Origin: Microscilla marina ATCC 23134
GTDB lineage: Bacteria > Bacteroidota > Bacteroidia > Cytophagales > Microscillaceae
Direction: 5' to 3'
Assembly: GCF_000169175.1 (NCBI RefSeq)
Contig: NZ_AAWS01000003.1
Coordinates: 62,001 to 126,000, forward strand
DNA: 64,000 nucleotides
Shown here: piece by piece, positions 1-9,700 of the stretch
How the letters are laid out: each line of letters begins with the position of its first letter
Numbering within the stretch: position 1 is the stretch's first letter
The notes under the pieces: model-generated
Databases searched by the model: none
What the model was told of the DNA's origin: nothing
What the model saw: only the letters and a program-made list of their open reading frames with translations
Translations under genes and position numbers: made by a program

Positions 1-95
1 TGGCAAGCAAGCTTACTCAAGGCAAGTTCAATTTTTATAAAGAAAAGACCGAACTTCAGCTAAAAGTAGACAAGGAAATATTGGAAATAAGGTAA
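1..95 (+). CDS. C-terminal end of an unknown protein (partial)
   Basis: The third forward frame is open from the window edge to a TAA at 93-95 and encodes about 30 residues, rich in Lys and Glu and ending in LEIR. The other two forward frames close within 65 bases. The stop lies only two bases before the end of the convergent TPR gene, the spacing expected of a real neighbour. The fragment is too short to assign a family. Confidence 0.5.
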   Translation, partial: ASKLTQGKFNFYKEKTELQLKVDKEILEIR

Positions 96-97
96 TG

Positions 98-1585
98 TCA
101 AACAGTCTCTTCTTCTTTTTTTGTCGAGCTTGATGTACCCAGGTCAGCCACCGTTGCCGCTTGCTTTTTTGCTTGCATCCACCTGAATAATATCAAACCC
201 AACAAAACAATGAATGCTACTGAAACAGCGATGCCTATATTGCGCCACAGGTTTCGTTTTTTAGTCATTTGCTCGATGAGTTTATCTTTGCTGGCAAGTT
301 GTAGTCTTTTCTCGTTTTGCTCAGTTTTAAACTTGTTCTGCAAAGACGATATTTGGGCAAAGTTTTCGGAACTAAACAAAGAGTCTTTGATGTTGGCGTA
401 CCTTTGGTGATATTCATAAGCCCTTTGATAGTTTTCACTTTGGGCATAAGCTTTAGCAGTGTACTCATAAGCTTCTTTTTCAAATTCTTTAACTCCTATT
501 TCGGTAGCAATGCGTAGCCCTCTGCGTAAATAAACCAAGGCTTGTTTTACATTCCCTCTACTTAGGTAAGTTTGCCCAATGCTGTTGAGCGAAGCTGCTT
601 CTCCTTTTTTATCTCCAATCTCTGCCTTTATCTTCAACGATTGTGCATGGTAATCCAGTGACTTGTCATAGTTTTTAAGGTTTTTGTGTACAATACCAAT
701 GTTGTTTAATGCAATAGCTTCACTGTTTTTGTCGTCGCTTTCCTGGAAAATTTTGAGAGCTTGTCCATAATAATCCAATGCTTTTTCAAACGCTTTAGCA
801 TCATCATAAATGGCACCTATATTATTGAGTGCCTGAGCTATCCCATCTTCATTTTTACTTTCTTGACTTACTTTTAACGATTGTTTAAAGTAAATCAGGG
901 CTTTGTCATTTTTCTTAAGCTTTTTATACACAATACCCACATTATTGAGCGCAAGTTGTAAGCTCCCCTTATCATTGCGTTGCTCGTTGTGTTTCAAGGC
1001 TTTCAGATAGTGTTCAAGAGCAAGATCGTAGTCTGCTTGGGCGTAGTATACTGCTCCCAGATAACGCAAGGTCTCGTCTATACCCGGCCCACTATTCATT
1101 TCTTTGTAAATGATATATGCTTCCTGAAAGTTTTTCAGTGCTTTGTCATATTCTCCCTGATAATAATAAATCAAGCCTATGGCATTCAGGGTATAAGCCA
1201 CCCCCTTGCTCGATTTAGCACTTTGGTAATATTTAAGGGCTTTCAGGTAATACTCAAGGGCTTTTTTATAATTACTTTGGTTTTTTTGTAAGTCGCCCAA
1301 ATCGTTGAGGCTATGTGCAATATACTCTTCATCTTTGAGTTTTTTGGCAATAGTGTACTCTTCACTGGCGTACTTTGCGGCTGCTTGGGGGTCGTCCAGC
1401 GATAAGTAAAACACCAGGTTTTGTAAAACTTCTATCTTATCTTCTTCAGAGGTAGCTTTTGCCAATTGTTCTTGCCAGATAGCAACAGAGTCTTGTTGAG
1501 CATATAAGAGCCCAACATTGCCCACTACCAGCCAAATCACAAAAGCCCATGCTCCTTTGTATAATTGGAGAGAGGTTCGTGTCAT
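98..1585 (-). CDS. TPR-repeat membrane protein, kinase-less sensor type
   Basis: A 495-residue protein. An N-terminal signal peptide (about residues 1-29, ending LLYAQ) is followed by eight or nine tetratricopeptide repeats spaced about 40 residues apart (roughly 80-400), with the LNNIG and KALxYY pattern repeated. A charged coiled-coil-like stretch (about 405-445), one membrane helix (about 446-468) and a short polar tail follow. In Bacteroidota this layout usually continues into a histidine kinase or a DNA-binding domain. Here the protein stops after the helix, so the repeats probably sit in the periplasm and act as a protein-interaction scaffold. The start ATG at 1583-1585 is followed at once by the signal peptide. 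Function is inferred from architecture only. Confidence 0.85.
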   Translation of the reverse strand: MTRTSLQLYKGAWAFVIWLVVGNVGLLYAQQDSVAIWQEQLAKATSEEDKIEVLQNLVFYLSLDDPQAAAKYASEEYTIAKKLKDEEYIAHSLNDLGDLQKNQSNYKKALEYYLKALKYYQSAKSSKGVAYTLNAIGLIYYYQGEYDKALKNFQEAYIIYKEMNSGPGIDETLRYLGAVYYAQADYDLALEHYLKALKHNEQRNDKGSLQLALNNVGIVYKKLKKNDKALIYFKQSLKVSQESKNEDGIAQALNNIGAIYDDAKAFEKALDYYGQALKIFQESDDKNSEAIALNNIGIVHKNLKNYDKSLDYHAQSLKIKAEIGDKKGEAASLNSIGQTYLSRGNVKQALVYLRRGLRIATEIGVKEFEKEAYEYTAKAYAQSENYQRAYEYHQRYANIKDSLFSSENFAQISSLQNKFKTEQNEKRLQLASKDKLIEQMTKKRNLWRNIGIAVSVAFIVLLGLILFRWMQAKKQAATVADLGTSSSTKKEEETV

Positions 1586-1839
1586 TATATGTTTATCTGC
1601 TATTAATTCTATTAATCAAGTATCACTATTGTCTGCCAATATGCAAAGGCAGATTGTTTTCACTTATGGTAAGTTTAGACTTTTTTTAAAAAATTACAAA
1701 TAATTTGGTTAATTTGAGTGGTATAATCAAAAGCAACAAGTGATGAGCTACAAGATTCAAGTATTTATATATGTATAAAGTATAACTACCTAACCTTGTC
1801 GCCTGAAGCTTGATGCTTGGAGCTTAAAAAAGTAATAAA

Positions 1840-3276
1840 GTGGAAGAGAATAAAGAACACAAAGCAGACAATCGAAGGTCGGCACTCAAAAAAATTGCCA
1901 TTGCTGGTACTGCGGCTATCTTTAGCCCTTCAATTTTGGTAGGGCAAGATTTAAGCGACCAATACAAAATGGTTATTAAAGGTGGAAGGGTATTTACCGA
2001 AGGTGCACTTAAGTCGCTAGAGGTAGGTATTACCCATGCGGACAAACTTAAGCTAAGCCCTACTCCGTTAGAAGCCAGCAAGGTAATCAACGCCTCAGGA
2101 AAAATTGTAAGTCCTGGATTTATCGATATTCTAGGAGATAATGCCAGCAACCCACGTCAGACTTACCGCTTGTTTGAAAAATACAAAGTAAGCGATGGGG
2201 TAACCACGGTATTGCAAATGCACGGGGGGGCTATGTTTCCCAAAAGTTTTCACAATACGTTTGATCGTTTGCCTCACTACACCAATTTTGGGGTGAGTAT
2301 TTTCGTGATGCGTTTGCGTCTGAAGTATTCATTGGCACAGCGTTACCGTTATGTAGAGCAAGGGCTAGAGCAGGGAGCTTTGGCAGTAGCACACAGTATG
2401 GAGTACCAACCAGACACTACTTATGCCGAAGTATTGCAGTATGCCAAACTTGCCAAAAAATATGACCGCCCACTCTTTTTACATTTGCGTTACTCAGACG
2501 AAAAACGTGAGTTGGAAGGGGTAAAAGAAGCCATTCGGCTGGCTAAAGAATCTGGAGGCGCACGTGTACACATAGATCACTTGCACTCTACCGGAGGTAC
2601 ATTTAACATGGCTAAAGCTTTAGAGCTTATCCAAAATGCGAACAACATGGGGCTGGAAATTACCTGTTGTGTATACCCTTACAGTTATTGGGCAACCTAT
2701 ATTGTATCTAAGAGGTTTGCCCCAGGTTGGCGCAAACGTTTTGGCATGACTTACACTGATTTGACGGTAGTAGGTACGGGTAAAAAGATTACTGCACAAA
2801 CTTTCCCCCTTTACCGTAAACGTCACGGAGTATTGGTAGCAGTGCCCGAAGGCACCATGCCTTTTGAGAAAACGATTAACCTGGCATTACAAACCGATTT
2901 TTGTATGATAGGTTCTGACGGAGGCATACAAAGTGCGCCCAGAGCCAATAATCACCCTAGAGGAGCAGGTTGTTTCGCTACTGCTGTTCGTCATGGCATG
3001 GACATAGGCATGAGTCTGGAAAAGGTGCTCGACAAAGTAACTACCTTACCTGGACGTCTGATGCGCCCTTCTATGAATGATAGGGCAGTGTTGAAAGATG
3101 GTAACATAGCCGATGTAACCATATTTGACCCTAAAACGATTCGGGGAAAAGCCAGTGTAGCAAACCCTAACCAGTTTTCAGAAGGCATAGATACTGTGAT
3201 TGTCAATGGTGAGGTTGCTTACCAAAACAAAAAACTGCTTAAGTCGGCAGGGAAACCTATTTTTTATGGTAAATAA
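1840..3276 (+). CDS. Tat-exported amidohydrolase, D-aminoacylase-like
   Basis: A 478-residue protein starting at GTG. Residues 11-18 read NRRSALKK before a hydrophobic stretch, a good twin-arginine export signal, so the product is probably folded in the cytoplasm and exported. The body resembles the amidohydrolase / N-acyl-D-amino-acid deacylase family: VSPGFID near residue 90, HLRYSD near 208, HIDHLHS near 245, GSDGG near 350 and HPRGAGCF shortly after, with a C-terminal beta-sandwich segment carrying VIVNGEVAY. The usual HxH after PGFID is missing (it reads ILGDN) and the following Cys-containing loop reads QMHGG, so half of the metal site of known D-aminoacylases is not conserved. It may use one metal or act on another substrate. 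It stands alone between divergent and unrelated genes. Confidence 0.8.
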   Translation: MEENKEHKADNRRSALKKIAIAGTAAIFSPSILVGQDLSDQYKMVIKGGRVFTEGALKSLEVGITHADKLKLSPTPLEASKVINASGKIVSPGFIDILGDNASNPRQTYRLFEKYKVSDGVTTVLQMHGGAMFPKSFHNTFDRLPHYTNFGVSIFVMRLRLKYSLAQRYRYVEQGLEQGALAVAHSMEYQPDTTYAEVLQYAKLAKKYDRPLFLHLRYSDEKRELEGVKEAIRLAKESGGARVHIDHLHSTGGTFNMAKALELIQNANNMGLEITCCVYPYSYWATYIVSKRFAPGWRKRFGMTYTDLTVVGTGKKITAQTFPLYRKRHGVLVAVPEGTMPFEKTINLALQTDFCMIGSDGGIQSAPRANNHPRGAGCFATAVRHGMDIGMSLEKVLDKVTTLPGRLMRPSMNDRAVLKDGNIADVTIFDPKTIRGKASVANPNQFSEGIDTVIVNGEVAYQNKKLLKSAGKPIFYGK

Positions 3277-3527
3277 ACTGTTACGTTAATTTAGGTTGAC
3301 GGGAGCAATTAAATATATCTAAGCATTTGCCCCAGTTGGGGATTCAGAGTTAAAAATGATCAAGCGTAGTTCGTTTTTTGGGCTACGGTTTTGTGCTGAC
3401 AAAGCCTGTTTTTACAAAAAGCCATTTTGCGAAAGCTGCTAAAATCAGCGTGGAAAAAATGGTTCCCTAAACCAGTACTACGACTTTTTATACGCTTATA
3501 GCAATATATCTAAAACTTACTTTACAC

Positions 3528-3947
3528 ATGGATTATCAAACTGTAGCTACCAAGGTCAGAGAGTTTATCACTTTTAAAGACCAAATAGATAAAATGAAAC
3601 AGGAGCTTGTTGAACTTGAGCAAAATCCACCTAAACTTACCAGCGATACCGTAACCTGGGAAGAAGCAGTGGCGTATGCCGAGGGAAAAAAAGCCCATGA
3701 AGCCCGTATCAAAGAGGTACGCATGGGCATACAAACCAGGGCTGAGCTTACCAGTGGGCGTGAACAGGAAATAGGTAAGTTATTGCCTATTCAAGATCAT
3801 TACATCTTGTTTAAGATAATGGTCAATAATGAAGAACAAACCTTCAAAATTGGTTATTTTCCTAATAGTTATGGGTTCAGAATGGAACGAGTAGCCAGTA
3901 CTCCGCCGTCAGCGGCTCAGTCAACAAATACCGAAGCTTCGGCTTAA
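3528..3947 (+). CDS. Hypothetical 139-residue protein
   Basis: The family is not recognised. The N-terminal 35 residues look like a short amphipathic coiled coil (DQIDKMKQELVELEQ). A middle helix rich in Glu, Lys and Arg and a C-terminal beta-like segment (HYILFKIMVNNEEQTFKIGYF) follow, ending in a Ser/Thr/Ala-rich tail. There is no signal peptide or membrane segment, so it is probably cytoplasmic. A strong hairpin terminator follows the stop codon by about ten bases, which supports a real single-gene transcript. Confidence 0.65.
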   Translation: MDYQTVATKVREFITFKDQIDKMKQELVELEQNPPKLTSDTVTWEEAVAYAEGKKAHEARIKEVRMGIQTRAELTSGREQEIGKLLPIQDHYILFKIMVNNEEQTFKIGYFPNSYGFRMERVASTPPSAAQSTNTEASA

Positions 3948-3956
3948 AAAATAGAG

Positions 3957-4001
3957 GCACTGGAGTAAAGTTTGTATGAGCATTACTCCAGTGCTTTTTT
4001 T
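3957..4001 (+). terminator. Rho-independent terminator
   Basis: A perfect 12-bp stem, GCACTGGAGTAA at 3957-3968 and TTACTCCAGTGC at 3983-3994, with a 14-base loop and a run of seven T. It ends the hypothetical gene at 3528-3947. Confidence 0.9.
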
Positions 4002-4059
4002 CTTATCATTACCTACACTAATCAAGCTTTTGAACGCTTATGATCTCTGAGATTCAGAT

Positions 4060-5148
4060 ATGATGATCTTAAACTCAACATTTGATAAAATTATCAATAG
4101 CCGTTTTTTGGGTAGTTCGGTGTTGCAATATACGGTATTTTTGACTTACCTGCTTGGAGGAATTTTATTGGGTAGGCTGTTATACTTTTTTCTCAAAAAA
4201 TACGCCCGTAGAGTGACTGCCAAAACCAAGTCTACCATAGACGACATGATTGTAGACTTGATCGAAGAACCCTTGGTAGCGATAGTAGTTGTTATAGGGT
4301 TTTATTTTGGGTATCATCAACTACACCTCCCTTCTAAAGTATATAATTTCTTCACCCATACTACCAATAGTTTATTTACTATAGCCATTGCTTGGTTTGT
4401 TATCAGTTTGGTAGACCGAGTGTTGTCGGGTTACAAGCGATCATCTTATTTAGAAGAAAAAAACGAGCTATACGACCATGTGTTGCCGCTTTCGCGGAAA
4501 ATTATTCGTTTTACTTTAATTTTAGTTACAGCCATTATCATTGTTAACAACTTTGGCTATAATGTAACCTCATTGGTAGCAAGCTTGGGTATTGGTGGGT
4601 TGGCGGTGGCATTGGCAGCACAAGAAGTGTTAAAAAATATATTTGGTGGAGTGACCATTATTACTGACCGCCCTTTTAAGCTAGGCGACTATGTGTCAAT
4701 TAACGATTTTGAGGGTACCATAGAAGAGATAGGGTTGAGGTCTATCAGACTTAAAACTTATGAAGGTTATTACGTTACTATGCCTAATCACCTGATTACC
4801 GAAACATCTATCAAAAACTACAATCGTTATAAGGTTACTCGCCTTATTTTTACCATCGGCTTGACCTATGGAATGACCGATAGACAGATTATTACAGCAA
4901 AAAAACTAGTAGAAGAAGCACTCAATCAAACCAAAAGAGTAGTCAAAAACACCTATGAAATAGAGTTTATTAATTTCAACGACTTTTCATTGGATCTTTA
5001 CATTGCTTGCGATGTAGCGTGCAACATTCCTCCCTTACGGAGAAAAGTGCGGGACTCTATTAACATGAAAATAAAGCAGACTTTTGATAAGGAAGGTATC
5101 GAGATTGCGTTTCCTACTCAGACTGTAGAGTGGAAGCGAAGTAACTAA
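4060..5148 (+). CDS. MscS-family mechanosensitive ion channel
   Basis: A 362-residue inner-membrane protein that would open under membrane tension to release solutes in hypo-osmotic shock. Hydrophobic helices lie at about 20-42, 66-86, 100-118 and 150-195. The last contains the pore-lining signature GLAVALAAQEVLKNIFGG, matching the glycine/alanine-rich TM3 of MscS, followed by the beta-domain motif DRPFKLGDYVSI and a C-terminal alpha/beta domain. It has one more N-terminal helix than E. coli MscS, as many Bacteroidota members do. The start is ATG at 4060, about 60 bases after the preceding terminator, so it is probably its own transcription unit. Confidence 0.92.
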   Translation: MMILNSTFDKIINSRFLGSSVLQYTVFLTYLLGGILLGRLLYFFLKKYARRVTAKTKSTIDDMIVDLIEEPLVAIVVVIGFYFGYHQLHLPSKVYNFFTHTTNSLFTIAIAWFVISLVDRVLSGYKRSSYLEEKNELYDHVLPLSRKIIRFTLILVTAIIIVNNFGYNVTSLVASLGIGGLAVALAAQEVLKNIFGGVTIITDRPFKLGDYVSINDFEGTIEEIGLRSIRLKTYEGYYVTMPNHLITETSIKNYNRYKVTRLIFTIGLTYGMTDRQIITAKKLVEEALNQTKRVVKNTYEIEFINFNDFSLDLYIACDVACNIPPLRRKVRDSINMKIKQTFDKEGIEIAFPTQTVEWKRSN

Positions 5149-5362
5149 TCAAACAATGATACGTTGAGCAGTTATGCCTGATGGTTATTTCTTGATAATG
5201 TCAAGCAGTGTTCACTGTCAGTGTCTAAGGCTATCACTTTAAATATTTGTAGACTTTAGACTAGTTTCTATATTTAAACGTTTTATTATTAAGTTGCACC
5301 TTTATCCAATAATACCCAAAATATCGACTACTACTTTAAATGTCATTTATCTATTAAAAATA

Positions 5363-6421
5363 ATGAAGTTTAACACACAAATACTCCCCCGATTTACCAA
5401 AACCATAAGCTTACTTATTGTAGTCTTTTTTGCGTTACCATCGTCTGCCCAATACGTATCGCCAGTATATACTGTAGACAGCGACTATGATGGTGTGCCC
5501 AATGTGCGTGACAAATGCCCAACCACTCCCGAACTGATTGAAAACTATGAGTTGGCACAAGCAGTAACTGTCAAAGGCAAAAAAGTAGTGGTGGTGTTCA
5601 GAAATGTAAGAAAAAACTTTGAGATACGCCGACGTAAGTTGCTTATCAAAAAGAGTCGTTGGCTCAAACGAATACGTAAAGCCGATGAAACAACCAATCC
5701 AACAAAAAGTGCGATCCTCAGCAAAATCAGAGACTTGGATAGCTTAATCAAGCGCCCATCTATATATGAGGCAAAAGTTACTATTAATGGGAAAGTAGAA
5801 AATTTTACCATTCCTATTGATGTAGACGAGTTTGGTTGTCTACCTGATGCAGATGGCGATGGTATACCAAATATTGTGGACAAGTGTCCTGAAAAGCCTG
5901 GGATAAAAAAATTAAAAGGTTGCCCCCCAGCCAAAAAGAAAGACCGTGATGGAGACGGCATTATTGATGAAGATGATCTTTGCCCCGAAAAGCCTGGTCC
6001 TAAAAAGAACAAAGGTTGTCCTGAAATTCTGAAAAAAGAAGAAGAAGAAATTCTGAAAAAAGCCAGTAAGGTTTTATTTGCTTTTTCAAAAGCAGAGATT
6101 AAAACTGTATCATTCTCTATACTAGACGAAGTAGTTCGATTGCTTAAAAAGTACCCTAAATCTAACATTCACTTAGAAGGGCACACCGATAATGTAGGGA
6201 AAGACCAAAGTAACCTGATACTGTCAAAAAACCGTGCTGCCTCAGTAAGACAATACTTTATAAACAAAGGTATTAATGCCAATCGTATTACTAGCATAGG
6301 CCATGGCGAACAACGCCCTATAGACACCAATACTACTGCTAAAGGACGGCAAAATAACCGGAGGGTAGATATGGTGATGTTTTTTGGCAAACGTACTACC
6401 AAAATTATTAAGAAAAATTAG
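5363..6421 (+). CDS. OmpA-family outer-membrane protein with TSP3 repeats
   Basis: 352 residues from the chosen ATG at 5363; an upstream in-frame TTG at 5294 would only add 23 residues before the signal peptide. A signal peptide (ending SSAQ) is followed by Asp-rich calcium-binding thrombospondin type 3 motifs (DSDYDGVPNVRDKCP, DADGDGIPNIVDKCP, DRDGDGIIDEDDLCP). The C-terminal OmpA domain (about 235-345) has the peptidoglycan-binding pattern HLEGHTDNVG, LSKNRAASV and GRQNNRRVDM. It should tie the outer membrane to peptidoglycan. A 90-residue insertion rich in Lys and Arg separates the first and second calcium motifs and has no family I recognise. No beta-barrel is obvious. Confidence 0.9.
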   Translation: MKFNTQILPRFTKTISLLIVVFFALPSSAQYVSPVYTVDSDYDGVPNVRDKCPTTPELIENYELAQAVTVKGKKVVVVFRNVRKNFEIRRRKLLIKKSRWLKRIRKADETTNPTKSAILSKIRDLDSLIKRPSIYEAKVTINGKVENFTIPIDVDEFGCLPDADGDGIPNIVDKCPEKPGIKKLKGCPPAKKKDRDGDGIIDEDDLCPEKPGPKKNKGCPEILKKEEEEILKKASKVLFAFSKAEIKTVSFSILDEVVRLLKKYPKSNIHLEGHTDNVGKDQSNLILSKNRAASVRQYFINKGINANRITSIGHGEQRPIDTNTTAKGRQNNRRVDMVMFFGKRTTKIIKKN

Positions 6422-6451
6422 ATTACTAAATTATTCTAATATACAGATGAG

Positions 6452-6484
6452 AAACCTAATGAATTTATTCGTTAGGTTTTTTTA
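6452..6484 (+). terminator. Rho-independent terminator
   Basis: Stem AAACCTAA (6452-6459) and TTAGGTTT (6472-6479) with further weak pairing in the loop, then a T run to 6484. It ends the OmpA-family gene. Confidence 0.75.
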
Positions 6485-6548
6485 TTTAAACCTAAGAATA
6501 ACCCCTGTATAAAAGATATTTAAACGATACAACCTTCAGGATATTCTA

Positions 6549-6675
6549 CTATCGATTAGTTTTATAAATTGTTAATAATCAATGATTTATGAAGAAGATA
6601 GCCTGCTCGCAAACCAACCTCAATCTAAAGGCTAGTAGCTAAAAGATTGAGGTTGTAGAAACTACCAACTAAAAT
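6549..6675 (+). repeat. Dispersed repeat, copy A
   Basis: Part of the 325-base gap before the large signalling gene. It shares an order of motifs with two other places in the window (50785-50910 forward and 59431-59515 reverse): a CGATT..TTTATAAA block, TTAATAATCAA, a spacer, then GATTGAGGTTGTAGAAACTACCAACTA. This copy is the most diverged of the three. No reading frame is conserved across copies, so it is treated as non-coding. Confidence 0.5.
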
Positions 6676-6746
6676 AGTATTTTACCGTACTAAATAAATA
6701 GCGTATGAACTATCCTACTTTGTAAAAAAATAATTATCTACCCCCT

Positions 6747-9700
6747 ATGAATCTAATCACATCTCAGCTAAACTTATTGTTCGAAGGACGAAAAGTTTTA
6801 GTTTATGAGCTTCCCCAAGGCGAATTTCCCTCTCCTACACTAGTCAAGGTATTGAAGAACCCACATCCCACCCCTGAAGAATTGTCCCAGTTTTATAATG
6901 AGTACAGAGTTGCCCAAACACTCAATGAGCATGAGGTTATGTTAAATGATACAGAGGGAGTGCGGAAGGTATATAAAAAAGGCAGCATTGACCAAAAGCC
7001 TGCCTTGTTTTTAGAACACATTATAGGCACAACACTTGCCGAAATAATCAGAGAAAAAGAGCAGTTTAACATTATAGACTTTCTCAATACGGCGATTGAA
7101 CTTACCCATATCGTGGGGCGCATTCATCATTTTCATGTCATTCACCGTGACATTACCCCTAATAATATTATACTAGATAAAACAAAAAAGCCTGTTATTA
7201 TAGATTTTGGGCTTGCAACTGAACTGTCTGGACAAACCTTTTTTATTGGTAATCAAACCCTCGAAGGTACTATAGCCTACATTTCCCCAGAACAAACCGG
7301 ACGCATGAACCGTCGGGTAGACCATCGCTCCGATTTATATTCTTTAGGCATCGTGTTTTACGAAATGCTCACAGGTACTTTACCGTTCAATAGCAATGAT
7401 AAAATAGAACTGGTACACGCTCACCTTGCAATGCCCCCCATTCCTCCCGAAGAGGTAGTACCTTCTATTCCTCCCATCATTTCTCAAATTATATTAAAAC
7501 TACTGTCCAAAAATGTAGAACACCGTTACCAATCAGCCTATGGGTTGCGCGCCGACCTTACCGAAATAGCCTACTACCTAAAGTCTCAACCCAATGCCTC
7601 GGTAAGTTTTAACATTGCACAAAAAGACCGTTCAGGGATTTTACAAATACCAGAAAAGCTGTATGGCCGTAAAAAAGAGTTAAACTTATTGATGCAAGCT
7701 TATGACAGGGTAGCAAAAGGAGCCAATGAATTGTTGTTGGTATCGGGCGAGTCGGGGGTAGGTAAATCCAATCTTATCCATGAGCTTTATCCTGACATTG
7801 CCCAGAAAAACGGTCTTTTTATCGAGGGAAAGTATGACCAGTTTCAGCAGCAAAAGCCCTACTCTGCTATTACTCAGGCATTTAATGCCTTATTTCAGTA
7901 TTTGGTAACTTTACCTGCAATTGAGCTCAAACGCTGGCAAAAAACTATTCAAAATGCTGTGGGTAACAATGGACGTTTACTTACAGATGTGATGCCCGAC
8001 TTGGAGTTAATTATTGGGCAACAACCACCAGTAAGCCGCATTGATGGACAGGAAGCACAAAACAGGTTTCAGCGAGTGGTTCAAACTTTTATCAAAGATA
8101 TCTCGCGTAAAGAAAACCCTTTGGTGTTGTTTCTCGACGACTTGCAATGGGCTGATGCCTCTTCACTACAGCTTTTGCAGACAATGCTTAACCAAAATGA
8201 CAATCAGTATTTTTTGGCAATAGGTGCCTATCGTAGCAATGAAGTGCACGAGTCTCATCCATTTAATATTACACTACACAACTTAAAACAAGCCAACGAA
8301 GCGGTTATTCATGAGGTAGCCCTGCAAAACCTTACACTACGGCACATAGAAGAGTTGTTAAAAGATTCTTTATACTTTGATGATGCTCAGCAATTATATC
8401 AACTGGCGGAACTCATTTTTATAAAAACTCAAGGCAATGCTTTTTTTGTCAATCAGTTTTTAAAATCATTGTATGAAGAATTGTTGCTTACATTTAGTTT
8501 TAAAAAACAAGTGTGGGAGTGGGACATATCAAAAATAAAAGAACAGAATATTACCGATAATGTGGTAACGTTGATGACCCAAAAGATCAACACCCTGCCT
8601 GTAAGTACCTGTCAAGTACTTCAAATAGCAGCTTGCTTGGGCAGTACTTTTAGCTTGCAAATGATTAGCTTGGTACAACAGTCCTCTCCGGTGCATGTAT
8701 TTAAGGCGCTATGGCTGGCAGTTACTGCGGGCTACATTTACCCATTAGATGAAAACTATCAACAGTTTCAGGACGAATCGATAGAAAAAAACAACAACGA
8801 AAAGCATACTAAATTCAAATTTGCACACGATCGCATAGAACAAGCCACTTACAATTTACAAACCCTTGAGGAGCGGGAAAACACCCATTGGCAAATAGCA
8901 CAGTTACTGTATGCAAAGCATCAAAATAACCCTACACATATATTTTCTTTAGTCAACCACTTCAATAAAGCATTGCGTCTGGTAAAGCAAGAGAACCAGC
9001 AAGATTTAGTGGCAAACTTGAACAAGCAAGCAGCTGAAAAAGCCCATAAAACCAACGCTTATGAGTCGGCTTTGAGCTACTATACTACGGTGATGCAACT
9101 ACTTGATGTCAAAGTATGGGATAACTATGACTTTGCGTTTAGTTTATATACCCAATATGCTGAATGTACTTATCTTACAGGTGATTTTGACACGGTTCGT
9201 CAGGTATATAGTCAACTGTTGGCACAGCCCTTAACCCAATTTGATAAGATCAGGGTTCATTATGTATTGTCCCGTTTGTTGCTTACGGAAGGGGAGGTGG
9301 AAAAAGCGCAAAGTGAAATACTGAAAGCCTTGGATTTATTAGGAGTACGTTATCCTAAAACGACGGATGAGTCTAAGGTGTTTTTGGAAAAAGAATATCA
9401 GGAGGTAAACAACCACTACCAACACCTGAGAGAAGACATTATTATAAATCGTCCTTTGATTCAATCAGAAAAAGATGATTTGTTGCTCGGCATTTTCGAA
9501 ACTTTGGGCAATATTAATTATATACTAGGAGAGACAGCCTTTAGTATTTGGGCGGGACTAAGGCTTACAAATATTACTTTACAAAAAGGAAATAATAAAC
9601 AATCTTCCTACGCTTTTATTGTCTTTGGTATTTATTGCATCATTTACTTGAAAGACAGCCTAAAGGGATATAAAATAGGGCGATTGGCTTTGAAAATCTC

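Noticed and set aside
5545-6168. A 207-codon minus-strand frame inside the OmpA-family gene
   Set aside because: It is a Ser/Phe-rich mirror of the Lys- and Glu-rich coding strand. The OmpA and TSP3 motifs fix the coding strand.
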